Origin: Acidobacteria bacterium RIFCSPLOWO2_12_FULL_67_14b
GTDB lineage: Bacteria > Acidobacteriota > Vicinamibacteria > Vicinamibacterales > UBA2999
Direction: 5' to 3'
Length of the DNA: 35,740 nt
NCBI GenBank assembly: GCA_001768615.1
Contig: MELE01000131.1
Location: 1-35,740, forward strand
Of this stretch, positions 24,044 to 32,045 are shown piece after piece. The notes beneath the pieces are model-generated. The model made no database searches and had not been told where the DNA came from. It worked only from the letters and a program-made list of their open reading frames with translations. How positions within the stretch are numbered: the first letter of the stretch is position 1; the number at the start of each line of letters is the position of its first letter. The translations under genes were made by a program, and so were the position numbers.

Positions 24044-24370
24044 GTGCGCTGGTTAGTTATGAACCCCAAACCGCCTTGGCTCGGATGGCCATGACCGCAA
24101 TCGGCCAGAGCGAGCCTCGACAAGAGTTAATGGGGCATTGGGGGGAGGGAGCCTTCTTCAATTCGTTGGCGAGAATACATGACTATAAAGTCATGTCGCA
24201 ACAGAAAAGTAACACGGGCATTGTCCGACCACCGTGTCTATTTACGTAATCTGTTTGTTTACAGATAGTTAAATGAAAACAGCCCGGCTGGGACTTTCGT
24301 GCAAAAGTGTTATTTCGAGCGCAATTATGAAATGACATTATAGGACACTAATACCACTGAGCGACCCTTT
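24044..24370. other. AT-rich regulatory gap upstream of the c-di-GMP gene
   Basis: This 327-bp gap is clearly less GC-rich than its surroundings. I see no gene. It holds three inverted repeats: CATGACT/AGTCATG (24178-24195), ACACGG/CCGTGT (24212-24237) and ATCTGT/ACAGAT (24249-24266). These make it a likely control region for the leftward HD-GYP gene and possibly the termination region of the sigma-54 regulator. Confidence 0.5.
24172..24201 (-). promoter_or_regulatory. Candidate promoter with palindrome filling its spacer
   Basis: On the minus strand TTGCGA (24201-24196) and TATTCT (24177-24172) are 18 bp apart. The spacer is exactly the palindrome CATGACTATAAAGTCATG (7-4-7). This is where a repressor, or an activator that twists the spacer, would bind. 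It is about 130 bp upstream of the HD-GYP gene start. Confidence 0.4.
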
Positions 24371-25715
<1,345 letters not shown>

Positions 25716-25723
<8 letters not shown>

Positions 25724-26150
25724 GCGCGGCCTCCGCGGGCCTGGCGACGCCCGGCGTCCGGTAGTACTGGGTCTGGTGCTGCTCGATCAGCTGCTTCATG
25801 CGGACCGCGTCCCGCTTGCGGTGGCCATGGCACTGGACGGGCGTCGTCCCGCCGCTCGTTTCGATGAGCACGTTCGAGAACAGCAGGTTGGTGTCGATGC
25901 TGACGGAGGACACATGGGCAATGTGGATCGAATGCTCTTTTCGGCCGACCAGCTCAGGGGTGTAGTGGACGACCGCCGTCGGCGTGATCAGGACCTGGGT
26001 CGGAAACAGCCGGTTGCCGCGGGAGAACCGGCTCGCCCGGAACAGGTCGCCCTCGGCAAAGGGGAGGCCCTTCCACCACAGGAAGAGCACGACCGCCACG
26101 GCCACGGCCGCCAGCACGCCTGCCGCCGGTATCCACAGGCCGTCGTTCAT
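25716..26150 (-). CDS. Small membrane protein with PH-like domain
   Basis: A 144-residue protein with one N-terminal transmembrane helix (WIPAAGVLAAVAVAVVLFLWW). The rest is a cytoplasmic-looking domain resembling bacterial PH-like folds (FPTQVLITPTAVVHYTPELVG, then EHSIHIAHVSSVSI). The start ATG 26150 is preferred because AGAGG lies just upstream; the longer frame would need a TTG. It ends inside the start of the sigma-54 regulator gene (8-bp overlap), so the two are co-transcribed. Proteins of this type are often membrane anchors or adaptors; here it may relay a membrane signal to the regulator, which is inference from the overlap only. Confidence 0.65.
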
Positions 26151-26218
26151 GAGCCTCTGATGGTACCCCAAAGGCCGATGGCGCGGGTATCCGGCGGCCC
26201 GGCCGTGCCGGCAAATGC

Positions 26219-26224
26219 TACGCT
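26219..26224 (+). promoter_or_regulatory. Extended -10 for a leaderless transcript
   Basis: TGC-TACGCT is an extended -10 whose hexamer ends exactly 6 nt before ATG 26231. No ribosome site is visible. No good -35 is seen. Confidence 0.45.
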
Positions 26225-26230
26225 AATGCG

Positions 26231-27358
26231 ATGCCTTACCGTGCTCCTGGTGCGCCCAAGGGTCAGAAGTCGTTTCTCAAAGGCAAACCCATCCGCTACT
26301 ACCGTCCCAAGGGCAGTGCGGCCATTCGCGCGCTGATCGACGACGGCTTCCAGGCGTTCAACGCCGCGCGGCTCGGCGAAGCGTGCCGCATCTTCGGCGA
26401 CAAGATGCTCGCCAAGCCGCACGACACGACGATCGCCCTGACGATTGCCGGTGCCATGACGCCGGCCGGGCTGGGCGGCTGCGTGATCGAGCTGATGAAA
26501 CGCGGCCTGGTCGACTTCATCATCAGCACGGGCGCGAACCTCTATCACGACCTGCATTACGCGCTGAACTTCACGCTGCGCCGCGGATCGCCGTTCGTGG
26601 ACGATCGCGTGCTCTACCACGAGGGCGTCATCCGGATCTACGACGTGCTGTTCCCGGCGCAGGTCCTGCTCGACACCGACACCTTCATCCGCGAGTTTCT
26701 CGAGGCGAGCGGCATGGAAGGGCCGGTCTCGTCGGCGGAGCTGCACGAGGCGCTCGGCCTGCACCTGCTGAAGGTGCGGCAGGGCTGCGCCGAGTATTCG
26801 CTGGTGGCGTCGGCCGCCAAGTACGGCGTCCCGATCTACACCTCGTCGCCGGGCGACAGCTCCATCGGCATGAACCTCGCCTATCACGAGCTGATCAACC
26901 ACAGCACGCTGCTGGTCGATCCGAACCTGGACGTCAACGAGGTGTGCGCGATCATCCGCGCCGCCGACAAGAACGGTTGCGTCATCCTCGGCGGCGGCTC
27001 GCCGAAGAACTTCTACCTGCAGGGGCAGCCGACCCTGTGGGAGGTCTACGGCATCGCCAAGGGCGGCAACGACTACTTCATCCAGATCACGACCGACTCC
27101 GTCGTGTGGGGCGGGCTGTCGGGCGCCACGCCCGCCGAGGCGGTCAGCTGGGGCAAGGTGAACCCGAGCGTCCTGCCCGACACCGCCGTGGCCTACTGCG
27201 ACTCGACGATCGCTTTCCCGCTGTTCTGCGAATACGCCGTTGGCCACAAGAACGGCCGCCGGCCGCGCAAGGCGCTGCTCCGCCGCCGCCGCGAACTGGT
27301 GGCCGAGCTCGAACGGCACGCCAGGAAGCAACTGAAGAATCTCAGACCCAAGATCTGA
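26231..27358 (+). CDS. Deoxyhypusine-synthase-like enzyme
   Basis: A 375-residue homologue of deoxyhypusine synthase, the NAD-dependent enzyme that moves an aminobutyl group from spermidine. The active-site lysine is conserved as Lys309 in EAVSWGKVNPS. Other family landmarks are TLTIAGAMTPAGLGG-like and FIISTGANLYHDLHY near the N-terminus, VPIYTSSPGDSSIGMN and CVILGGGSPKNF. Bacteria lack eIF5A, so the substrate must differ; bacterial relatives are generally linked to polyamine synthesis such as homospermidine. The N-terminus carries a basic stretch (KGQKSFLKGKPIRYYRPKG). The last codons and the stop lie at the start of an AGATCTG heptamer array. It may head an operon with the PIN-like, ROK-like and nagA genes. 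Confidence 0.88.
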   Translation: MPYRAPGAPKGQKSFLKGKPIRYYRPKGSAAIRALIDDGFQAFNAARLGEACRIFGDKMLAKPHDTTIALTIAGAMTPAGLGGCVIELMKRGLVDFIISTGANLYHDLHYALNFTLRRGSPFVDDRVLYHEGVIRIYDVLFPAQVLLDTDTFIREFLEASGMEGPVSSAELHEALGLHLLKVRQGCAEYSLVASAAKYGVPIYTSSPGDSSIGMNLAYHELINHSTLLVDPNLDVNEVCAIIRAADKNGCVILGGGSPKNFYLQGQPTLWEVYGIAKGGNDYFIQITTDSVVWGGLSGATPAEAVSWGKVNPSVLPDTAVAYCDSTIAFPLFCEYAVGHKNGRRPRKALLRRRRELVAELERHARKQLKNLRPKI

Positions 27359-27399
27359 GATGGCAGATCTGAAATCTGAGCTCTGAGATCTGATATGGG
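27351..27399 (+). repeat. Heptamer array AGATCTG x7
   Basis: Seven 7-bp units: AGATCTG, AGATGGC, AGATCTG, AAATCTG, AGCTCTG, AGATCTG and ATATGGG. The TGA stop of the upstream gene (27356-27358) and the ATG of the downstream gene (27395-27397) both lie inside the array. Confidence 0.85.
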
Positions 27400-27817
27400 T
27401 ACTCTGTGGTCTGAGCTGGGCCCGGTCGCCGACACGGTCGCCGGCCGGCCGCGCGTGTATGCCGACGCCAACGTGCCGGCAGGGCTCGTGGCCCACATGC
27501 GCGGGCGGCTGCGCTGGGACGTGCTCTGCGTGATGGAGCATCCCGACCTGCGCCGCGCCCGCGATCGCGAGCACTTCCGGCTCGCGCGGCAGCTGCGGCG
27601 GACGCTCGTGACGCTCGATCGCGACTACCTCGACGATCGCGCGTTCCCACCCATGGAAGGCTGCGGCGTACTTGTGATCGCGGCGCCGGATGAGCGAGGA
27701 TTGGCGGCATTGCTGACCCGCATCGACACCGACCTCTTTGGCCCGCCCGCGGGGCCGTTGCCGCTGGACGGGCGCAAGCTCCACGCGCACGCCGACTGGC
27801 CCGCCAACCATGAGTGA
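27395..27817 (+). CDS. DUF5615-type PIN-like protein
   Basis: A 140-residue protein resembling the DUF5615/Mut7-C branch of PIN-like nucleases. VYADANVPAGLVAHMR (about 21-36) gives the first Asp and Asn, and RTLVTLDRDYLDD (about 68-80) gives the central acidic cluster. These are the usual metal-binding positions of the fold. A role as an RNA nuclease or toxin is possible, but no antitoxin-like partner is adjacent. The ATG lies inside the heptamer array, so its expression could respond to array length. The stop overlaps the start of the ROK-like gene by 8 bp. Confidence 0.7.
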   Translation: MGTLWSELGPVADTVAGRPRVYADANVPAGLVAHMRGRLRWDVLCVMEHPDLRRARDREHFRLARQLRRTLVTLDRDYLDDRAFPPMEGCGVLVIAAPDERGLAALLTRIDTDLFGPPAGPLPLDGRKLHAHADWPANHE

Positions 27818-28718
27818 AATGACCTTAGGGCTCGACCTCTCGGATCTCGGCGCGCGCATCGTCGTGGTCGACGACAGCGCCAAGGTGCGGTCGCGCGCGG
27901 AGCTGTCGGCGACGGCCGCGGGCCACCTCGCCACCGGTGTGCGCGAGGCGGCGCGCCGGGCCATTGCCGGCGCGAAGGGCAAGCTGTCGGGCATTGCCGT
28001 CGCCCTGCCGCAGGCGGGCGAGACCGTGCCGGGCGACATCGCCTCGGCGCTGGCCGATGTGTCCAAGGGCGCGCCGCTGCCGGTGGCGGTGGCCGCCGGC
28101 CACGCCGCCGCGATGGCCGAGCAGTGGTGCGGCGCCGCGCGCGGCATCACGGAAGTGGTCACGTTCGCGATCGGCGAGCACGTGACCGCCGGCGTGTTGA
28201 TCAACGGCGAGCCATGGCTCGGCGCGCACGGCCTGGCCGGCGCCGTGGGCTGGCTGGCGCTCAACCCGGTTGAACGCGAAGACTACCGCCGTTACGGCGG
28301 GCTCGAAGCCGAAGTCGCCGCCGCGGGCATCGTCCGGCGGCTGGTGTGGCGCATCAAGTCCGGCGATCGGTCGTCGGTGGCGGATCACGTGGGCGGCGAC
28401 CTGTCGCGCCTGATCGCGGAAGACGTCCTGCGGGGCGCGAGGGTCGGCGACGGCGTCTGCATTTCGGTGATGCGGGATACGGCGAAGTACGTCGGGATGG
28501 CGGTGGCCAACCTGGCCACGATGTTCGATCCCGAGGCCGTCGTGCTCGGCGGCGTGCTCGCCAGCTCCGGCGACATCATGCTCGAGGCGATCCGCGTCGA
28601 GGCCGCGCGCCGGCTCCGGCCGGCGCAGGCCGATCGCGTCCGCATCGTGCTCTCGACGCTCGGCCCCGACGCCGTGGCGATTGGCGCGGCCCGCGCCGCC
28701 ATGCGCGCCCGCGCATGA
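27810..28718 (+). CDS. ROK-fold protein lacking kinase active-site residues
   Basis: A 302-residue protein with the two-lobed ROK (sugar kinase/repressor) fold: an N-terminal LGLDLSDLGARIVVVDD, HGLAGAVGWLAL in the middle, FDPEAVVLGGVLASSG and a C-terminal GPDAVAIGAARAAM. Key catalytic features are missing. The ATP loop DxGGTK is DLSDLGA. The catalytic Asp motif NDANAAA is AAGHAAA (VAVAAGHAAAMAEQ). The ExGH and zinc CxCGxxGC motifs are absent. No helix-turn-helix is present, so it is not a ROK repressor. It may be a sugar sensor or an allosteric partner. It overlaps nagA by 4 bp (ATGA), which ties it to amino-sugar metabolism. Confidence 0.75.
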   Translation: MSEMTLGLDLSDLGARIVVVDDSAKVRSRAELSATAAGHLATGVREAARRAIAGAKGKLSGIAVALPQAGETVPGDIASALADVSKGAPLPVAVAAGHAAAMAEQWCGAARGITEVVTFAIGEHVTAGVLINGEPWLGAHGLAGAVGWLALNPVEREDYRRYGGLEAEVAAAGIVRRLVWRIKSGDRSSVADHVGGDLSRLIAEDVLRGARVGDGVCISVMRDTAKYVGMAVANLATMFDPEAVVLGGVLASSGDIMLEAIRVEAARRLRPAQADRVRIVLSTLGPDAVAIGAARAAMRARA

Positions 28719-29926
28719 TCGTGCTCGCCGGCGCCGACCTGGTCCTGCCGGATCGCGTGGTGCCGGCCGGCAGCCTCGTGATCGACGCCGGCCGCATTCT
28801 GGCCATCGAATCCCGATCGATTGACGGCCCCGCGGGAGCGACCCGCCTCGACCTGGCCGGCCACGTGATCGTTCCCGGATTCGTGGACGTGCACGTGCAC
28901 GGCCTCGAAGGCATCGACGTCCTTGACGGCGCCGCGGCGATCGCCGGCGTGGCCGCGCGGCTGCCGAAGTACGGCGTCACCGCGTTCTGCCCGACCTCCG
29001 TGGCGTGCGGCCCGGCGGCGCTGGCCACGATGCTGATCGCGGTCGGCGCCGCGCGGCGGTCGCCGGCGGCGCGGTCGGCGCGCGTGCTGCCCGCGCACCT
29101 CGAGAGCAACTTCATCAACCCGGAATGGAGTGGCGCGCAGCCACGGCGGTGCTTGCGGCGGCCACCGCAGAAGGCAGAAGGCAGAAGGCAGAAGGCACAA
29201 GGCGACGCCGAAGCGGAGTTCGCCGGCGACGAGATTCTCGCGGCGATCGCGGCGGCGCGTGAGAGCGTCGGCATCATCACGCTCGCGCCGGAGCTGCCTG
29301 GCGGGATGGATCTGGTCCGCGATTTCATTGCGGCCGGTCATCGCGTGTCGATCGGACACACGGGCGCGACCTACGACGAGGCGCGCGCGGCGATTGCCGC
29401 CGGCGTCGGTCACGCGACGCACCTGTTCAATCGCATGACGCCGATGGCCTCGCGGGCGCCGGGCGTGGTCGGCGCGGTGCTCGAGTCGGACGCGGTGGCG
29501 GCCGAGCTGATCTGCGACGGCTTCCACGTCCATCCCGCGTTGATGGCGACCGCGATTCGCGCCAAGGGCACCCGGCGGATCATGGCGATCACGGACGCGA
29601 CCGCCGGCGCCGGACTGGCCGTGGGCACCCGGGCGCGGCTGGGCGGCCAGACGATTGTCGTCACCGGGCGCACGGCGGAGCTCGAGGATGGCACCGTGGC
29701 CGGCAGCGTGCTGACCATGGATGCGGCGTTCCGGACGCTGGTCGACCGCCTGGGCCTGCCCCTGGTCGAGGCCGCGCGGATGTGCGCGACGACGCCGGCG
29801 GCCGAGCTGGGCCTCGCCGATCGCGGGGCGCTGGCCAGTGGCCTGGCCGCCGACCTGGTGGTCTTCGGCCCGGGACTGCGCGTCCGTCAGACCTACATCG
29901 ACGGCGTCGCCGCGCTGGAACACTAG
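28715..29926 (+). CDS. nagA: N-acetylglucosamine-6-phosphate deacetylase
   Basis: Removes the acetyl group from GlcNAc-6-phosphate in the use or recycling of amino sugars. The start ATG 28715 gives 403 residues of the amidohydrolase fold. VDVHVHGLEGIDVLDG holds the first metal His pair. HLESNFINPEW is the Glu-ligand motif, usually HLEGPFINP, so Gly-Pro has become Ser-Asn here. GHTGATYDEA, GHATHLFNRM, DGFHVHP and the catalytic Asp in AITDATAGAG follow. A basic insertion (about 149-163) is encoded by a GCAGAAG heptamer array and lies right after the Glu motif. It might disturb the active-site loop or form a surface loop. The start overlaps the ROK-like gene. Confidence 0.9.
   Translation: MIVLAGADLVLPDRVVPAGSLVIDAGRILAIESRSIDGPAGATRLDLAGHVIVPGFVDVHVHGLEGIDVLDGAAAIAGVAARLPKYGVTAFCPTSVACGPAALATMLIAVGAARRSPAARSARVLPAHLESNFINPEWSGAQPRRCLRRPPQKAEGRRQKAQGDAEAEFAGDEILAAIAAARESVGIITLAPELPGGMDLVRDFIAAGHRVSIGHTGATYDEARAAIAAGVGHATHLFNRMTPMASRAPGVVGAVLESDAVAAELICDGFHVHPALMATAIRAKGTRRIMAITDATAGAGLAVGTRARLGGQTIVVTGRTAELEDGTVAGSVLTMDAAFRTLVDRLGLPLVEAARMCATTPAAELGLADRGALASGLAADLVVFGPGLRVRQTYIDGVAALEH
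29167..29201 (+). repeat. Heptamer array GCAGAAG x5 inside nagA
   Basis: Four perfect GCAGAAG units and one GCACAAG. It is read through by nagA as a Lys/Arg/Gln-rich stretch. A gain or loss of one unit would shift the reading frame. Confidence 0.9.
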
Positions 29927-29963
29927 CGTTCCGCGGGCCGTCTATTGTCCCGTGAGGTATTTC

Positions 29964-30908
29964 ATGAGGCTCCCGTTCCATCGACCCGCGCTCTCGGCCG
30001 GCGCCCTGCTCATCGCATCGACGTTGCTCGGCGGCTGCGAGGTCAACCTCAACACCGAGGGCCTGTCGTCGCGCGACACCCGGACGTTCAAGCTGACGGG
30101 CCAGGCCGAGGTCGTGCTCGACACCTTCGACGGCGCCATCGAGGTCCACTCGTGGGACCGCAACGAGGTCGAGGTCGAAATCGAGAAGCGGGCGATGGAG
30201 CAGCCGCTGATCGACGAGATCAAGGTGGCGGCGGAGCAGCAGGGCAACCGCATCGTCGTGCGCGTGACGGGCCCGAGCCGCACCGAGTTCCGCGGCGTCA
30301 CCATCGGCATGCACATCTCGCCGACCGCGCGCCTGCGCGTCGCGGTGCCGCGGGCCACCAACCTCAACGCCAGGAGCGGCGACGGTTCGATTCGCGCCGA
30401 AGCGCTCGACGGCAGGATCGTCCTGACCACCGTCGACGGCAGCGTCACGGCCGTCCGGCTCTCGGGCGACATCCAGATCCGCACCGGCGACGGCTCGATC
30501 CGTCTCGATGACGTGAGCGGCAAGCTGGATCTCGAAACCGACGACGGCAGCATCGGGATAGAGGCGCGGCCGACGGCGCTGCATGCCAAGACCGGAGACG
30601 GCACGATCCGCGCGACGATCGACGCCGACACCGTCATGTCGGACAACTGGGACCTGACCACCGGCGACGGCAGCGTCGTGCTGACCCTGCCGGCGTCCTT
30701 CAACGCCGAGCTCGACGCCGAGACCAGCGACGGCGTGGTGCGCGCCACGCATCCGCAGTTACGGGACGTCGCCGGCGACGACCGGCGGCGGGGCGAAGAC
30801 GGGGACGATCGGCGCGAGCGCCGGCGCAGCCTGCGGACCCGCATGGGCGAGGGCGGCAAGCTGCTGCGCGTGCGGACCGGCGACGGCACCATCCGCATCG
30901 AGCATTGA
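29964..30908 (+). CDS. DUF4097-family beta-helix lipoprotein
   Basis: A 314-residue envelope protein. The N-terminal signal ends in a lipobox (STLLGGCEVNL), so it is probably a lipid-anchored protein. Residues 45-290 are a repetitive right-handed beta-helix typical of DUF4097 (putative adhesin) proteins. GDGSI-type motifs recur (SGDGSIRAE, VDGSVTAV, TGDGSIRLD, DDGSIGIE, TGDGTIRAT, TGDGSVVLT and TGDGTIRIE). A charged Arg/Asp loop (DDRRRGEDGDDRRERRR) interrupts the last turns. The ATG 29964 has GAGG upstream. It begins 37 bp after nagA and may share its transcript. The function is unknown beyond a surface or periplasmic location. Confidence 0.85.
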   Translation: MRLPFHRPALSAGALLIASTLLGGCEVNLNTEGLSSRDTRTFKLTGQAEVVLDTFDGAIEVHSWDRNEVEVEIEKRAMEQPLIDEIKVAAEQQGNRIVVRVTGPSRTEFRGVTIGMHISPTARLRVAVPRATNLNARSGDGSIRAEALDGRIVLTTVDGSVTAVRLSGDIQIRTGDGSIRLDDVSGKLDLETDDGSIGIEARPTALHAKTGDGTIRATIDADTVMSDNWDLTTGDGSVVLTLPASFNAELDAETSDGVVRATHPQLRDVAGDDRRRGEDGDDRRERRRSLRTRMGEGGKLLRVRTGDGTIRIEH

Positions 30909-30917
30909 GGCAGGCTC

Positions 30918-30947
30918 TTGACACCTGGCTTTGGTGCGTGGGATAAG
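30918..30947 (+). promoter_or_regulatory. Promoter of the siroheme/sulfite-reductase operon
   Basis: A perfect TTGACA (30918-30923) is followed after 18 bp by GATAAG (30942-30947). The start of transcription is expected near 30954, only a few bases before the leader-peptide ATG at 30957. Confidence 0.65.
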
Positions 30948-30956
30948 AGTCTTCTG

Positions 30957-31031
30957 ATGTTCGCCATGTGCACCTGCGCGTGTTGTTGTCTCGGGGCCCA
31001 GCCTCCGAGCGCCGCGCTCTGTACATGTTGA
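30957..31031 (+). CDS. Cysteine-rich leader peptide of an attenuator
   Basis: A 24-residue ORF, too short for ordinary gene calling, beginning MFAMCTCACCCL and ending LCTC before TGA (31029-31031). Seven of 24 residues are Cys, with three consecutive TGT codons at 30981-30989. It starts about 3 nt after the predicted transcription start, so it is nearly leaderless; a second ATG at 30966 is possible. It lies immediately upstream of competing hairpins, a strong terminator and the operon that makes cysteine's sulfide precursor. Known amino-acid attenuators use the same logic, with ribosome stalling when charged tRNA is scarce. Poly-Cys leader ORFs have been reported upstream of sulfur genes in mycobacteria. 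Here it is inferred from sequence only. Confidence 0.75.
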   Translation: MFAMCTCACCCLGAQPPSAALCTC

Positions 31032-31084
31032 TCGTGCCAGGCTAGCTTTCACACCAGCGGCACCACCAAACAAGTTTCAGGACC
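30990..31084 (+). promoter_or_regulatory. Attenuator: alternative hairpins after the Cys codons
   Basis: CTCGGGG (30990-30996) can pair with CCTCCGAG (31002-31009) through a 7-bp stem starting right after the Cys triplet. Alternatively GCCTCCGAG (31001-31009) can pair with CCCGGAAGGC (31088-31097), the left arm of the terminator, with one bulge. A ribosome stalled on the Cys codons would mask 30990-31000 and favour the second fold, preventing termination. GTGCC (31034-31038) and GGCAC (31059-31063) form a further small stem. Confidence 0.55.
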
Positions 31085-31125
31085 AGGCCCGGAAGGCTTT
31101 CAGCTTTCCGGGCCTTTTTGTTTTT
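31085..31125 (+). terminator. Rho-independent terminator in the operon leader
   Basis: AGGCCCGGAAGGC (31085-31097) and GCTTTCCGGGCCT (31103-31115) form a 13-bp stem, including one G-U pair, around the loop TTTCA. The T-rich tract TTTTTGTTTTT follows. It ends 26 bp before ATG 31152, so it must be bypassed to express the operon. Confidence 0.88.
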
Positions 31126-31151
31126 GTCGATGCGTCTTTGGGGAAATTGAA

Positions 31152-32045
31152 ATGGCGATACCACCGTCCGTTGAACCGTTCGTCGAGCCGGAAGCCGATC
31201 GGCAGGATGCGCCGTGGTGGCTCGACCGGCTGATGAGCGTACCGCTCGCGCCGCCCGCGACGGTCCTTCTGCTGGGCCTCATCCTATGGGAAGACGTGTC
31301 CCGCAAAGGGCCCTGGCCCGGATGGCCTGGTCCGCTCGAGCTCAGCACCTCGCCGCTCTCGCTGAACGCCGGGTGGCTGCTGGGTGGAATCGCGATCGCG
31401 CTTGCCGCCGGCGTGATCCTTGGCCGGAGCGCGACCAAGCGCGCTTCGCTGCCGGCCGATGCGGGCCTGCCGCGACTGCCCGTGTTCCTGCGGTTCGACG
31501 GCCGTCGCGTGGTCGTGGTGGGCGCGGGTCCGGTTGCGGCGTCGAAGGTCCCCGCGCTGCTCGCAGCGGGGGCTCAAGTCACTGTGGTGGCGCCCGAGAT
31601 CTCCTCTGCGATCGATCGATCCGGAGTTCGGGTCGTCCAGCGCGAGTTCGAGGCCGCCGATCTCGACGGCGCGTGGTTCGCCACCGCGGCGGCCACGCCT
31701 GCCGTGAACCGCCAGGTCTGTGATGCGGCGGAGCCGCGCGGCATCTTCGTGAACGCGGTCGACGATCCGCCGAATGCTACCGCGTACCTTGGCGGCACGG
31801 TATCCCGCGGCGGCGTCACGGTGGCCTTCTCGACCGCGGGCCAGGCGCCGGCGCTGGCGGGCCTGCTGCGCGAGGCCTTCGACGAGCTGATGCCCGCCGA
31901 CGTGGCGACGTGGGCGGAGCGGGCGCACGAGCTCAGCCGCCACCAGCGGGCGTCGGGTGTTGCGGTCCACGCACGCCGGCCGCAATTGCTCGACGCATTG
32001 AACCGGTTGTACGACCGGCGCGATCGAGCCGGTGCGCCGCGATGA
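31152..32045 (+). CDS. Membrane-anchored precorrin-2 dehydrogenase (siroheme synthase, CysG-N/Met8 type)
   Basis: NAD-dependent oxidation of precorrin-2 to sirohydrochlorin, and possibly iron insertion, for siroheme. The 297 residues carry an unusual N-terminal part of about 105 residues with two transmembrane helices (VPLAPPATVLLLGLILW and AGWLLGGIAIALAAGVILG). The soluble domain follows: VVVVGAGPVAASKVPALLAAGA (Rossmann loop), WFATAAATPAVNRQVCDAA, GIFVNAVDDPPNA and VAFSTAGQAPALAGLLREAFDELMP, all matching CysG's first domain. The usual enzyme is soluble, so the anchor is odd; the frame from ATG 31152 is continuous. The gene is first after the attenuator and overlaps the methyltransferase by 4 bp (ATGA). 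Confidence 0.88.
   Translation: MAIPPSVEPFVEPEADRQDAPWWLDRLMSVPLAPPATVLLLGLILWEDVSRKGPWPGWPGPLELSTSPLSLNAGWLLGGIAIALAAGVILGRSATKRASLPADAGLPRLPVFLRFDGRRVVVVGAGPVAASKVPALLAAGAQVTVVAPEISSAIDRSGVRVVQREFEAADLDGAWFATAAATPAVNRQVCDAAEPRGIFVNAVDDPPNATAYLGGTVSRGGVTVAFSTAGQAPALAGLLREAFDELMPADVATWAERAHELSRHQRASGVAVHARRPQLLDALNRLYDRRDRAGAPR

Noticed and set aside
24288-24305. Sigma-54 -24/-12 promoter resembling TGGGAC...TGCA
   Set aside because: The distance between GG and GC is 9 rather than the required 10, and it points towards the 3' end of the regulator gene, not a gene start.
30909-31151. Metabolite riboswitch (for example SAM type) upstream of the siroheme operon
   Set aside because: I cannot find a conserved aptamer core, and the Cys-rich ORF with alternative stems explains the terminator better.
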